The notes beneath the pieces were generated by a model that had not been told where the DNA came from, did no database searches, and saw only the letters and a list, made by a program, of their open reading frames with translations. 64,000 nt of DNA from Accumulibacter sp. (lineage in GTDB: Bacteria > Pseudomonadota > Gammaproteobacteria > Burkholderiales > Rhodocyclaceae), in the NCBI GenBank assembly GCA_024235715.1, contig JACKLW010000007.1, forward strand, positions 248,001 to 312,000. The letters run 5' to 3'. Within the stretch, counting starts at the first letter, position 1. Every line of letters starts with the position of its first letter. Position numbers and translations under genes: made by a program. Shown piece by piece: positions 49,501 to 55,994 of the stretch.

Positions 49501-49680
49501 GTCCCAGTCCATACTTGCCGAGTCATCGAGCACGAAGAGGATGTTTGGTGCGATGTCGACCGACGAGGCGCCCGAGAGCGGCGAAGTGGCCAGTTGTGTG
49601 GTGGCGGCATGCGCACCGCCGGCGAGGAGCAGCAGGGTGATCAGCGATAGCGATCGGGCCGTCAGTTTGTGGGCTTTCAT
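43537..49680 (-). CDS. pilY1: PilY1/PilC-type type IV pilus tip protein with Gln-rich and Trp/Cys repeat insertion
   Basis: A 2047-residue exported protein with a signal peptide ending GGAHA. Residues ~45-500 resemble a von Willebrand A domain, starting NILFVLDDSASMDWDY with a MIDAS-like DxSxS-type site. Residues ~523-663 are a Gln-rich stretch. Residues ~667-1143 hold 17 Trp-x5-Cys repeats. The last ~500 residues are the PilY1 beta-propeller: MIYIGANDGMLHAINAQTG, GGLNNGGRGYYALDI, WVVIVTSGYNNV and RIYGGDLLGNLWRFD. PilY1 sits at the pilus tip and acts in adhesion, surface sensing and pilus priming. Usual length is ~1000-1200, so the insertion nearly doubles it. It ends the pilE-fimT-pilV-pilW-pilX-pilY1 operon; the start has a CGAGGAG site. 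Confidence 0.93.
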   Translation of the reverse strand: MKAHKLTARSLSLITLLLLAGGAHAATTQLATSPLSGASSVDIAPNILFVLDDSASMDWDYLPDWAGLYSELYRSRNAAFNGIAYNPGVTYTPPKYFDVNGAVDTSTYPAQTTGNTSGWTAVRNDGYRVQSASDSNLVGIAHYYTTVAGEYCTNASMKTCVAASAASSSYPVAAKLRWCKTAAAAAAATPAAGDCQATQIEPNPAPPATPNNIPFTFPRMPAPRVSTLSIIAGSSTSVSGITVGGQEILSIPIAATSSSATMADGIAASINACTFGLAGSCQVAGYRAEVLGSTVVVSAPGVTSATPVITKSGSMSITPTPFARPAGNQAPGENLLTVITSTTTSYPKASGRSDCLVQSNACTYAEEMTNYANWWAYYRTRMQTMKTATSLSFDPIGNTFRVGYMSINNNTSADFQNIASFDAAQKKAWYDKLFAAIPNLNTPLRIALANAGRLYAGRLNNSTFNGVTVVDPVQFYCQQNVTILSTDGYWNEGPGYEWDGVTAVGDQDGPGLEVRPQLDGGSPQLQIATRQVTRTRTPDPYLQSQMRTEQQQSQTAQLQTRTFTQPQASTSQLQSQDAQWQSMTSDLQISTFTQQQVSTKTQWQEKVTDVEYRTGRLQSKMYQLQNNTKDQDKESTSQLQSRTALVESKTYQLQQQLEQVQEQTSSNGGTTWTAWNNVATCTVVKSGTNRVQCRTLPQSGWNNVSSCTVVAYNVVVTNPNTDQERTTYTTGSACQYTSPSAWTTTASCTPVAKSPGPTNYTVGTAVDCQTTWPSSWTNVSSCTTSATVQCQYAPWSNYSPVASCTDLPQSSGSPYTVGVARQCRTNQWSGWSDTNSTCTVSSTEDCRYRSLTGWSNDPSCVDDPRSGSSPYTKVQATECRVRFGSWRSVATGSSCTEVATGGTQTQCQYVSPPPSTWTDVASCTPVPPSAGPTYTAARECNLTWTTATNTTTCTPNATTQCTTTWTPFTATGSCTANATTQCQYTPWTVWFNVASCTPLAQSSGPSFTVQRATECQTTWPNPWVDTSACTVSATRQCRYAAASPWADVASCTPLAQSPASPFTVGVATACQTVWTGWTATPSCTATPGARECRTTWPNPWVNAASCAPGATTQCRQLPITSWTNVGSCTAGTDANGLTTFCQDVWVTPPPSIDFVDPNPPVPYQDEASSAANGWVATTYTTATTGPTDVSACTPIAPVAPSYLETTCPVRTLGATPDTLADVAEFYWKTDLRDPALLPPYPTGGQPACTGGPVVAGNTTSYNDVCINDTRSPKQLMNTYTLGLGASGLMQYQKDYLTATSGDFYSIAQGLTADPVTGLCPWQPGGACNWPKPESNTQTNIDDLWHAAVNGRGTYFSASDPSSLAAGISGALANVTVRDGALAAVSVSSANLQSGANGVFEVSFRASEWSGEVSKRTIDGTTGTLSATPVWSAQAQLDTLVANGTHTARTIYMRDAAGTGSVPGNGDKLKFFLWANLDATTEQPYFQSPAIDTLTQFCATGTICLSAATKTSAGGEPLLNFVRGDKTNEGPLADLGAYYRERAHLLGDIVGSEAVYVQGSPWNYADHNYGTFRAANQSRTAMIYIGANDGMLHAINAQTGIEAWAYVPTMVIPTLYKLADKNYGAAGRHQFYVDGTPAVGDVCTANCIAPATGTVWKTILVGGLNNGGRGYYALDITDPAAPKSLWEFTDNNLGYTYGNPVITKLKDGTWVVIVTSGYNNVAPGDGNGRLFVLNANTGALIRSISTSIGSTTTPSGLARIAGWANFPDNNNTVQRIYGGDLLGNLWRFDVNGDIPLPAVPPALPVYDAQRLATLLDPGGVPQPITSKPELGKIGAYPVVFVGTGQLLGTDDLVTTQTNSLYAIKDRLTDTDYGSPRPLTPAQTVPTPGEFVAQTLTSGICPSGNTFCTAGDSIITATNNAVDFDVKDGWYIDFPVAGERINTDLRLQLGTLAFNSNTPTTGACVPVGVSFAYYLDYRTGGYVDGTSGLLGVRLGDYLSSSPSVIRLQDGTVRALIRTDAPGTLSLPVPTPPLPLDTRRISWREVGAAQ
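46250..47680 (-). repeat. 17 Trp/Cys repeat units inside pilY1
   Basis: About 28 residues per unit. Each has a Trp, then about five residues, then Cys (for example WTNVSSC, WADVASC, WVNAASC), and a second Cys before the next Trp (QCQY, ECRT, DCRY). The even Cys pairing and the Trp spacing recall thrombospondin type 1 repeats, but the units are shorter and I do not claim homology. Neighbouring units are also similar in DNA, which suggests expansion by recombination. Confidence 0.75.
47690..48115 (-). repeat. Gln-rich low-complexity segment of pilY1
   Basis: About 140 residues rich in Gln, Thr, Ser and Leu with a loose repeat of the type QLQSRT, QLQSQD, RLQSKM, YQLQNN and QLQQQLEQVQ. The Leu/Gln spacing could support a coiled coil or a stalk. 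It sits between the von Willebrand-like region and the Trp/Cys repeats. Confidence 0.7.
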
Positions 49681-49710
49681 GGCAAACTCCTCGTGAAACC
49701 TGGTGCGAAT

Positions 49711-50340
49711 CTACAGCGCGATGATGGTCTGGATGTAGGCGACGGTATTACGTGGTCCGGCAATGCGCGTGGTGATACGGTAGTAGACCTGATTGTTGGT
49801 CAGGCCACCCAGGCCGCCTGCGCTCTGGCTGCCACCGGCACTGCCGGCGGGTGATTTGGCGCAGTTGACGGACTGAGGGGGGCCGGCGGCATCGCAAAGC
49901 CGATGAATGACATATGAGACAGTATTGCCAGCTGCGTCCTGGGCGCCGGCAGTTGCCTGTGCGGCGAGTGTTGCAGACCAAAACGCGTCCCAGGACACAC
50001 CGGCCCCCGGATCCTGACGGCTGGCAATGTAGCCGTTACCACTGCCATTGGTAGCCGGGCTATCTGTGAACAGCGTGACGTTGCCGACCGGGCTGTTCGG
50101 CTCCAGCCAGTTGATCGCCAGTTCCGTGCTGCGCTCGCCGGCATGAATGGCCGCCTGATGGAATGACAGGTTGCCGGCGATCAGGTTGGCGGTGTCGACC
50201 GAACGCAGAAGCGCCACCCCGGCCAGGGTCAGGGCCACCAGTATGATCAGCGCCACGAGCAGGACGACGCCGCGCTGACCGCTTGCTGCGCTGCCGGCGA
50301 AGGGGCGGCGCGACGGGAAGGGGTTTTGTCTCAGGTACAT
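49711..50340 (-). CDS. pilX: minor pilin PilX
   Basis: A 209-residue prepilin-like protein. The N-terminal region has GQRGVVLLVALIILVALTLAGVALLRSV followed by NLIAGNLSFHQAAIHAGE, the PilX_N pattern. It lacks the usual Glu at position 5, as PilX proteins often do. ATG 50340 lies inside the end of pilW (10-bp overlap), so the two are translationally coupled. Minor pilins of this set form the priming complex at the pilus tip with PilY1, whose gene follows 30 bp downstream. Confidence 0.88.
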   Translation of the reverse strand: MYLRQNPFPSRRPFAGSAASGQRGVVLLVALIILVALTLAGVALLRSVDTANLIAGNLSFHQAAIHAGERSTELAINWLEPNSPVGNVTLFTDSPATNGSGNGYIASRQDPGAGVSWDAFWSATLAAQATAGAQDAAGNTVSYVIHRLCDAAGPPQSVNCAKSPAGSAGGSQSAGGLGGLTNNQVYYRITTRIAGPRNTVAYIQTIIAL

Positions 50341-51413
50341 GACGCCATCCAGGGAAGGTTGCGAAGCGGAATGACGGTTTCGAAGACGCGGTAGCGGTAG
50401 TTCTGCCAATTGCTCCGGGCGCTCAGGTTGATCGCAGCACCGGCGCTACCGGCCCAGGTGGGCGCAGCCGCGGTGATGGTGTCCCGCTCCAGCTGGCTGT
50501 TGCGAGCGACGACCGCGATCCGCAGTGCAGAAGCTCTCGCCCACAGGCAGGCGAAGACTTCCTGGTTGGCCGGCGAAGGTTGCGCTGGCGTCGTTTGATC
50601 CCAGGTGTCGATTCCGTCCATCGGGCTCGATGTGTCGCGCCCATACTGGGCGCGCAGGCTGACGATGTTGTTGGCAATCGGTATCCAGTTCGCGTTGCAG
50701 CTGCCGTCAGCGGCGGTACAGGCGGCGCCGCAATCTGCCGTCCGGTAATCGCAGACCGTCAGGTTGCCGGCACGGATCGCGTAAGCCAGTATTCTCGGGT
50801 TGGTGCCGAAGTTGAACAGGATGTTGCCATCGACGGCGCCGCTTCCGGTGACGGTGATATTCGGTGCGGCGATGGCCGTGATCTGGGCCAGCGTCAGGGC
50901 GCAGCCGATGGTGGGGGATGGCGGCGCGGCGGCCACCCACTGGCCGACGCGGGCATTGGCTATGGTCTGCACTGCCACCAGCGAGCCGCTGACCGCCGTG
51001 ATCATGTCGCCTTCCGGGGACCCTTCGCCGTTTCCGAAACTGATCAGCAGGGTATCCGAGCTGGCGTCACCGGCCGGTACGTCGGTCGTCGGCGGGTTGA
51101 TGATCACTGGCGCCAGTTGCGAAAGCGTGCGGCTGGCCGGTGCCGGAAGCGTGACCGGGCAGCCAAGGGCGCTCAGCGAGTTGAAGCCATAGCCCCCCTG
51201 GCGGATGTCGCGCTGCAGGGTGTACAGCGCCATGGCGCCGTTGCTCTGCGCGTCGCCGGTGCCGGTGGTCGCTCGCCGTTGCCTCTCGGCCTCCGAAAAG
51301 ACCTGCATCATGATGATCAGGCCGAGCATGCCGATGACCATGGCAACCATGACTTCAACCAGGGTGAAGCCCTTGCCGGGCCGAGTCGCGAGTGGTGATG
51401 GGCACGATTTCAT
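50331..51413 (-). CDS. pilW: minor pilin PilW
   Basis: A 360-residue prepilin with a cleavable class III leader: KGFTLVEVMVAMVIGMLGLIIMMQVF, Gly-Phe cleavage site and Glu at position 5. Then SEAERQRR and SNGAMALYTLQRDIRQGGYGFN, typical of the PilW/PulJ-type group. ATG 51413 is chosen; longer upstream frames overlap pilV. It starts 7 bp after pilV and overlaps pilX by 10 bp. Confidence 0.9.
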   Translation of the reverse strand: MKSCPSPLATRPGKGFTLVEVMVAMVIGMLGLIIMMQVFSEAERQRRATTGTGDAQSNGAMALYTLQRDIRQGGYGFNSLSALGCPVTLPAPASRTLSQLAPVIINPPTTDVPAGDASSDTLLISFGNGEGSPEGDMITAVSGSLVAVQTIANARVGQWVAAAPPSPTIGCALTLAQITAIAAPNITVTGSGAVDGNILFNFGTNPRILAYAIRAGNLTVCDYRTADCGAACTAADGSCNANWIPIANNIVSLRAQYGRDTSSPMDGIDTWDQTTPAQPSPANQEVFACLWARASALRIAVVARNSQLERDTITAAAPTWAGSAGAAINLSARSNWQNYRYRVFETVIPLRNLPWMASCT

Positions 51414-51420
51414 CGATGTT

Positions 51421-51921
51421 CTAGGGGCAGTTTCTGGCGATTTCCGAGACCACCGTGTATTGGTGGCCGGCTTGATCCAGCGGCATTTCCGGCGTTCGCC
51501 AGAAGAGCTGAATGGTGATTTGTGCCGCCCTCGGTGTGGTGGGTGCACCCGGGGGGCAGGCTGCGGGACCGGGTACAACCTGAACCACGGGCAAGGTCGA
51601 CACTACGCCCGTCGACGCGGCAACAACGCCAGGCAGACCGTCCGTGCTTGCCACATCCGCCAGCCATGCGGTGTAGGCTGCGCCAGGACCAGCGCTCTCG
51701 AACGCCGTTAGGTCACCATCACTGACCCACATCTGCCCGAGCAGACGGTTGGCCAGCAGGGTGGCATCGGTACGATACTTGGCGTCGCCGGCCAGTTTGA
51801 CCGAGGTGGCCTGCAGCGCGACCAGCGAAAGAACGCCCAGCGAGAAGATCAGAATCGCTATCAGCGCTTCCAGCAGCATGACGCCAGCTTGCCCATGAGC
51901 GATTCGCGGCGGTGTTTTCAT
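51421..51921 (-). CDS. pilV: minor pilin PilV
   Basis: A 166-residue prepilin. The leader ends HGQAG and the mature start is VMLLEALIAILIFSLGVLSLVALQA, with Glu at position 5, followed by YRTDATLLANRLLGQMW. The class is PilV/GspI-like. Its ATG at 51921 is separated from the fimT stop by one base (TGACATG), so translation is coupled. Two Cys lie in the C-terminal half (PAACPPG, ARNCP). Confidence 0.9.
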   Translation of the reverse strand: MKTPPRIAHGQAGVMLLEALIAILIFSLGVLSLVALQATSVKLAGDAKYRTDATLLANRLLGQMWVSDGDLTAFESAGPGAAYTAWLADVASTDGLPGVVAASTGVVSTLPVVQVVPGPAACPPGAPTTPRAAQITIQLFWRTPEMPLDQAGHQYTVVSEIARNCP

Positions 51922-51922
51922 G

Positions 51923-52510
51923 TCAGCAGGCCTGCGCATCGCCAGCGGGCAGGGCCGGGTCGCACATGCGAATCTGGCCGCCGACCGAGATCACGACGCG
52001 CAGGCAACGAACCGTTCCTCCCGCCGCCGCGCAGGTGCCGCCGGTCGTACTGGAGAAGTCGATCGCGACATTGCCTGCGGCCGGCAAGGGCAGGGTACGG
52101 CGCCCGAGGCTGTTGAAGATGAATGCCGAAGCCCCCGCGGCCACGGTGGTCGCTGCGCCGCCCTCGGCGGCGCTGCGCAACTGGACGATACGCGGGGCAA
52201 CGGTGTCGGAAGGCGCGACATCGCATTGGCCCGCCGGGTCGTCGATGCTCACCACCCAGTTCGGGCCGGCGGTGGCCAGGGCACAGGAGGCATCCGTCGT
52301 CGTCACCAGCGAAAAGCGCATCACGCTGTTGCGCCGCACGGCTTCGGCCCTGGCCAGTTGCAGGCCGTTCTGCACCGACTCGGCCGTCGTGCGTACGCGG
52401 GCATTGCGCAGCCACTCGCTGAACGCCGGGATGGCGAGACTCGTCAATATCCCGAGGATGGCCATGCCGACGATCAGCTCGATCAGGCTGAAGCCGCGAA
52501 GTGATTTCAA
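51923..52510 (-). CDS. fimT: minor pilin FimT/GspH type
   Basis: A 195-residue prepilin with RGFSLIELIVGMAILGILTSLAIPAFSEWLRNARVRT, which includes the GspH/FimT signature. The start is TTG 52510, which overlaps the pilE stop as TTGA and has GGGAGG at good spacing; the short leader LLKSLRG is typical for the class. An ATG at 52558 would add 16 residues inside pilE and is less likely. The C-terminal half has several Cys. It probably acts as a tip minor pilin and, in related species, in DNA uptake. Confidence 0.85.
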   Translation of the reverse strand: MKSLRGFSLIELIVGMAILGILTSLAIPAFSEWLRNARVRTTAESVQNGLQLARAEAVRRNSVMRFSLVTTTDASCALATAGPNWVVSIDDPAGQCDVAPSDTVAPRIVQLRSAAEGGAATTVAAGASAFIFNSLGRRTLPLPAAGNVAIDFSSTTGGTCAAAGGTVRCLRVVISVGGQIRMCDPALPAGDAQAC

Positions 52511-52956
52511 CAGCCGCCTCCCTTGCTGGTGACCCAGCACGTCGTGGAGGTTCCCCATCCGGTCTGCGATGCAGTGGTCTGGCGAACACCGGCCTGGTCG
52601 ATGGTGTAGGTGAAACCGGTCATCGAGCTCTTGCCGGTTGCGGTCAGGGTGTAGGTGGTGGCGGTAGGGTTCGGACAGGTGAAGTTGAAGTACTGGCTGG
52701 TGGTGTTGTCGGTGGCGCAGGCCGGCGAGCTGATCGCCGGGTTGCCGCCCGCAGCGGCCTGAAAGTAGAGGTGGTTATCCTGAAAGAACTGTTCCATCCG
52801 CACGCGTCGCTCGGCCAGGCCCGACGTCGCTTGCGTGATCCGCGAGCGGGTCAGGTAATCCGTATAGTTGGGAACAGCGATCGCGGCCAGGACACCGATG
52901 ATGATCACCACCATCATGATTTCGATCAGGGTGAAGCCATTCTGGTATTTTTTCAC
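52507..52956 (-). CDS. pilE: type IV pilin PilE/PilA-like
   Basis: A 149-residue pilin: KKYQNGFTLIEIMMVVIIIGVLAAIAVPNYTDYLTRSRITQA, cleaved after Gly with Glu at position 5. The C terminus has a Cys pair (TSTTCWV and GGGC). GTG 52956 is chosen because it has AGGAG upstream and gives the usual short leader. An ATG at 52968 would add MRST. It is first in the operon. Its size and position fit the PilE-type minor pilin of a pilV-W-X-Y1 cluster; it could also be the major pilin. Confidence 0.88.
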   Translation of the reverse strand: MKKYQNGFTLIEIMMVVIIIGVLAAIAVPNYTDYLTRSRITQATSGLAERRVRMEQFFQDNHLYFQAAAGGNPAISSPACATDNTTSQYFNFTCPNPTATTYTLTATGKSSMTGFTYTIDQAGVRQTTASQTGWGTSTTCWVTSKGGGC

Positions 52957-53009
52957 GGTGCTCCTCATGGACAGCTGTGCTCGGGCGGCGCGCAACGGCG
53001 ACTGACGCC

Positions 53010-53037
53010 ATGATAGTCGCGCACGCTGCAGGCGCAA
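53010..53037 (-). promoter_or_regulatory. candidate sigma70 promoter for the pilus operon
   Basis: The reverse strand reads TTGCGC, 16 bp, TATCAT. The -10 matches five of six bases. It lies about 54 bp before the pilE start. No good -12/-24 (sigma54) match was found in the same gap. Confidence 0.35.
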
Positions 53038-53068
53038 ACCCCGGCTGATATACGGCGCCTTCGGGCGG

Positions 53069-53938
53069 ATGAGTGGCATCGGAACCGGCGCTGCGGGCAG
53101 TACAATCCGCTTTCTGTCGGCGCTGCGCCGGCACGCGATCACTTCACTTTTCTGGCAGATCACCGTGGTGACATCGCTATACGCAGGCACGCCGCTGCGG
53201 CCGGATCGGGCTGCCGTGTGGACCTGGGCCGTGCTGGCGTCGCTGTTGCTGCACCTCGGCGTGCTGGCCGTTCTCCAGCACCTGTCCGGCGCAGTCGGCG
53301 CGCGCCAGTCGCGCCCGGCTGTGGTCGCGACCCTGCGCACGGAGGCCGGTCGGGGCGACGCTGCCGCGACCGGCGTGGCGACAACGATGCCGCTACCGCC
53401 TGCCGATCGGCGGCCGGCAGCCAGGCCGGCGGCTTCCCCACGATCCAGAGCCACTGCTCCGGCATTGCCGATGTCGGCGCCCGTCCCGGCGCGACCGCGG
53501 CGTGCCGAGGCGGAGCAGGTGCCGCCGCGTCTCCGGCAAGCCGCCTCCCCCGAGATGCCGCCGGGCGTGTACTACTTCACGCGTTCGGAGCTGACCGTCG
53601 GCGCCTTACCAGACGAGGCGCCGCAGCTGCCGATGCCGCCGGGCGCGATCGGCGAATGGTCGCCGGCCGGGCGCCTGGTGCTGCGCGTTCTCGTTTCTGC
53701 ACAAGGCGTCGTCGAACGCGTCGAGGTCGCCAGCAGCAGCCTGCCACCGGACTATCAGGAAGTCGCGGTGGCAGCGTTCGCACGGCTGCGTTTTCGTCCA
53801 GGCGAGATCGCCGGGCGGGCCGTACCCAGCGAGGCAAGTTTCGAGATTGACCTGGCTGCTGACGGCGGTGGCAGCCACGCGGCGGGCAACGCGTCGCCGA
53901 CGCTGTCCAGGCACTTGGTCGAGGCCAGCGACAGATAG
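53069..53938 (+). CDS. TonB-like energy-transducer-type protein
   Basis: A 289-residue protein with one membrane helix at ~50-72 (VWTWAVLASLLLHLGVLAVL), a Pro/Arg/Ala-rich periplasmic region (~100-165), and a C-terminal domain with LVLRVLVSAQGVVERVEV and YQEVAVAAFARLRFRPGEI that resembles TonB_C. TonB proteins link the inner-membrane proton force to outer-membrane receptors. No exbB/exbD or receptor gene is in the window, so the partner is elsewhere. The start at 53069 is uncertain, and a later start is possible. It is divergent from the pilus operon and converges with ispH. Confidence 0.7.
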   Translation: MSGIGTGAAGSTIRFLSALRRHAITSLFWQITVVTSLYAGTPLRPDRAAVWTWAVLASLLLHLGVLAVLQHLSGAVGARQSRPAVVATLRTEAGRGDAAATGVATTMPLPPADRRPAARPAASPRSRATAPALPMSAPVPARPRRAEAEQVPPRLRQAASPEMPPGVYYFTRSELTVGALPDEAPQLPMPPGAIGEWSPAGRLVLRVLVSAQGVVERVEVASSSLPPDYQEVAVAAFARLRFRPGEIAGRAVPSEASFEIDLAADGGGSHAAGNASPTLSRHLVEASDR

Positions 53939-54023
53939 CCGTCCGCGCCGTTCCGTTCCGGTCGTCGTCGGGTCGCGAGGCGGGCGCGGTGTGCGCAGGC
54001 GCGGAATCGGCGCGCGCCGCTTT

Positions 54024-54947
54024 TCAGGCTTGCAGTTCGCGGGGCAGGGCAAAGGTCACGTTTTCTTCGGCGCCGTCGAGCTGTTCAAGCTTGCCACGAT
54101 CGCCGCCAGACAGTCGGTCAACGACGTTCTGAACCAGCACCTCGGGCGCCGAGGCGCCGGCAGTGACGCCGACATGGCCGGCGTCGACCAGCCAGGCAGG
54201 ATCTATATGCTCGGCGTCGTCCACCAGGTAGGCACGGCTGCCGAGCAATTCGGCGACTTCGCGCAGGCGGTTCGAGTTGGAGCTCGACTTGCTGCCGACC
54301 ACCAGAACCACCTCGCTCTCGCGGGCCAACTGCTTGACGGCATCCTGGCGGTTCTGCGTGGCGTAGCAGATGTCGTCCCTCTTTGGTCCGATGATTTCCG
54401 GGAAGCGCTCCCTGAGTGCGGCGATCACCTGCGCCGCATCATCGATCGACAGGGTGGTCTGTGTCACGTAGGCGAGCAGGGCGGGGGTCCTGACCTGCAG
54501 TTGCCGGGCGTCGGCGACGGTTTCCACGAGATACATGCCGTTCCCGCTCTGCCCCATCGTTCCTTCGACCTCGGGATGTCCCTTGTGGCCGATCATGACG
54601 ATCTCACGGCCCTCCCTGCGCATCCGGGCGACTTCCAGGTGTACCTTGGTGACCAGCGGGCAGGTGGCGTCGAAGACCTTGAGTCCGCGTCCTTCGGCCT
54701 CTTCGCGAACCGCTCTGGAGACACCGTGGGCGCTGAAAACGACCGTGCTCCCGATGGGCACGTCGGCCAGTTCGTCGATGAAGACGGCACCCTTGCTGCG
54801 CAGGTCGTCGCAGACGAACTTGTTGTGTACCACTTCATGGCGGACGTAGATCGGCGCGCCGAACTTTTCGAGTGCGCGCTCGACGATGGCGATGGCGCGG
54901 TCCACACCGGCGCAGAAGCCGCGCGGATTGGCAAGAATGATCTGCAT
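54024..54947 (-). CDS. ispH: 4-hydroxy-3-methylbut-2-enyl diphosphate reductase
   Basis: A 307-residue Fe-S enzyme of the last step of the MEP isoprenoid pathway, making IPP and DMAPP. The three cluster-binding cysteines are in [22 protein letters not shown] and [17 protein letters not shown] and [10 protein letters not shown] are substrate-site regions, and [10 protein letters not shown] lies near the C terminus. ATG 54947 is the natural start. It follows fkpB by 10 bp and is the last gene of the ribF-ileS-lspA-fkpB-ispH operon. Confidence 0.97.
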   Translation of the reverse strand: MQIILANPRGFCAGVDRAIAIVERALEKFGAPIYVRHEVVHNKFVCDDLRSKGAVFIDELADVPIGSTVVFSAHGVSRAVREEAEGRGLKVFDATCPLVTKVHLEVARMRREGREIVMIGHKGHPEVEGTMGQSGNGMYLVETVADARQLQVRTPALLAYVTQTTLSIDDAAQVIAALRERFPEIIGPKRDDICYATQNRQDAVKQLARESEVVLVVGSKSSSNSNRLREVAELLGSRAYLVDDAEHIDPAWLVDAGHVGVTAGASAPEVLVQNVVDRLSGGDRGKLEQLDGAEENVTFALPRELQA

Positions 54948-54957
54948 GCTGTGGGCC

Positions 54958-55419
54958 TCACATGATGGCGATTATCTGGACTTCGAAGCGCACCGGCTTG
55001 CCGGCCAGTGGATGATTGAAGTCGAAGAGCGCGCTGCTGTCGGTCAGTTCGCGCAGGAATCCGGCGAAGCTGCCGGCGCTGTCGGGCGAGCTGAATTCGA
55101 CCAGCGAGTTCTCCTTGAGTTCGATCTCGGGCGGCAGCGCGCTGCGTGCGATTCGCTCGATGAGGCGTGGATTGTGGGCGCCGAAGGCATCTTCCGCAGC
55201 CAGCTGGAAAACGCGGCGCTGACCGGCAGCCAGGCCGATCAGGCAGTTTTCGAGCGTTTCGGCGAGCTGGCCGCTGCCCATCTGGAGCGTCGCCGGCGAG
55301 AGATCGAAGGTGCTGACGTACTCGTTGTCCTCCAGGTCGGCAAGGCGGTAGTGCAGCGTCAGATAGCTGTCTCGGCCGATGGTTGCGTCATTGCCCGCTG
55401 AGGCTTCGCTGTGCTCCAT
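54958..55419 (-). CDS. fkpB: FKBP-type peptidyl-prolyl isomerase, SlpA type
   Basis: A 153-residue protein with [22 protein letters not shown] and [25 protein letters not shown], then the inserted flap with [13 protein letters not shown], and [15 protein letters not shown] at the end. This is the FkpB/SlpA pattern: an isomerase and chaperone domain with an inserted flap. ATG 55419 is chosen; the longer frame overlaps lspA. It lies between lspA and ispH, its conserved position in many proteobacteria. Confidence 0.92.
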   Translation of the reverse strand: MEHSEASAGNDATIGRDSYLTLHYRLADLEDNEYVSTFDLSPATLQMGSGQLAETLENCLIGLAAGQRRVFQLAAEDAFGAHNPRLIERIARSALPPEIELKENSLVEFSSPDSAGSFAGFLRELTDSSALFDFNHPLAGKPVRFEVQIIAIM

Positions 55420-55460
55420 GTTTTTCCAGTCCGTGTCGATCGAGCGGCGGCATGGGCCGC

Positions 55461-55994
55461 TCAAGAACGTTCGCCGTGGCGCGGCCGCGCCGTGCCGTCG
55501 CTGTCTGCGGGTCGGCCGAACAACTGATCGAGTACCAGCAGCACGGCGCCGATGCTGATCGCGGCGTCGGCGACATTGAAGGCAGGCCAGTAGAAACCGG
55601 CGGCGTGCCATTGAATGAAGTCGATCACGGCGCCGAAGCGCAGGCGGTCGATGACGTTGCCGAGCGCGCCGCCGAGGATCAGGGTGAGCGCCAGCGAGAT
55701 CCTGAATTCACCGCTGTGGCGGGGCAGGGCGCTGACGATCCACGCCGAGATGGCCAGCGCGAGAAGCGTGAAGAACCAACGCTGCCAGCCGCCGGCATCG
55801 GAGAGGAAACTGAATGCGGCGCCGGCGTTGAAGGTCAATACCCAGTTGAAGAACGGCGCCACATAGATCGAATCACCGGGTTGCAGCCAGGCGAGGACCA
55901 GCCACTTGCTGAGCTGATCGAGGATCACGATGACACCGGCCAGCCACAGCCAGCGCTCGGCCTTACGCGAAGGCACGTGTTTCACCCTCGCCAT
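55461..55994 (-). CDS. lspA: lipoprotein signal peptidase (signal peptidase II)
   Basis: A 177-residue membrane protein with four helices that cleaves the signal peptide of prolipoproteins. The catalytic Asp pair is in [15 protein letters not shown] and [19 protein letters not shown] and [10 protein letters not shown] are conserved family blocks. ATG 55994 lies within the 3' end of ileS, so the two genes overlap by 32 bp and are translationally linked. fkpB follows 41 bp downstream. Confidence 0.96.
   Translation of the reverse strand: MARVKHVPSRKAERWLWLAGVIVILDQLSKWLVLAWLQPGDSIYVAPFFNWVLTFNAGAAFSFLSDAGGWQRWFFTLLALAISAWIVSALPRHSGEFRISLALTLILGGALGNVIDRLRFGAVIDFIQWHAAGFYWPAFNVADAAISIGAVLLVLDQLFGRPADSDGTARPRHGERS

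Noticed and set aside
43843-49650. Several long frames on both strands within pilY1 (up to 943 codons)
   Set aside because: They are shadow frames of the repeat-rich pilY1 gene; the Cys/Trp repeat and signal peptide are coherent only in the chosen frame.
52956-53454. Long N-terminal extension of pilE to 53454
   Set aside because: It would bury the prepilin leader, which must be N-terminal, and it overlaps the divergent TonB-like gene.
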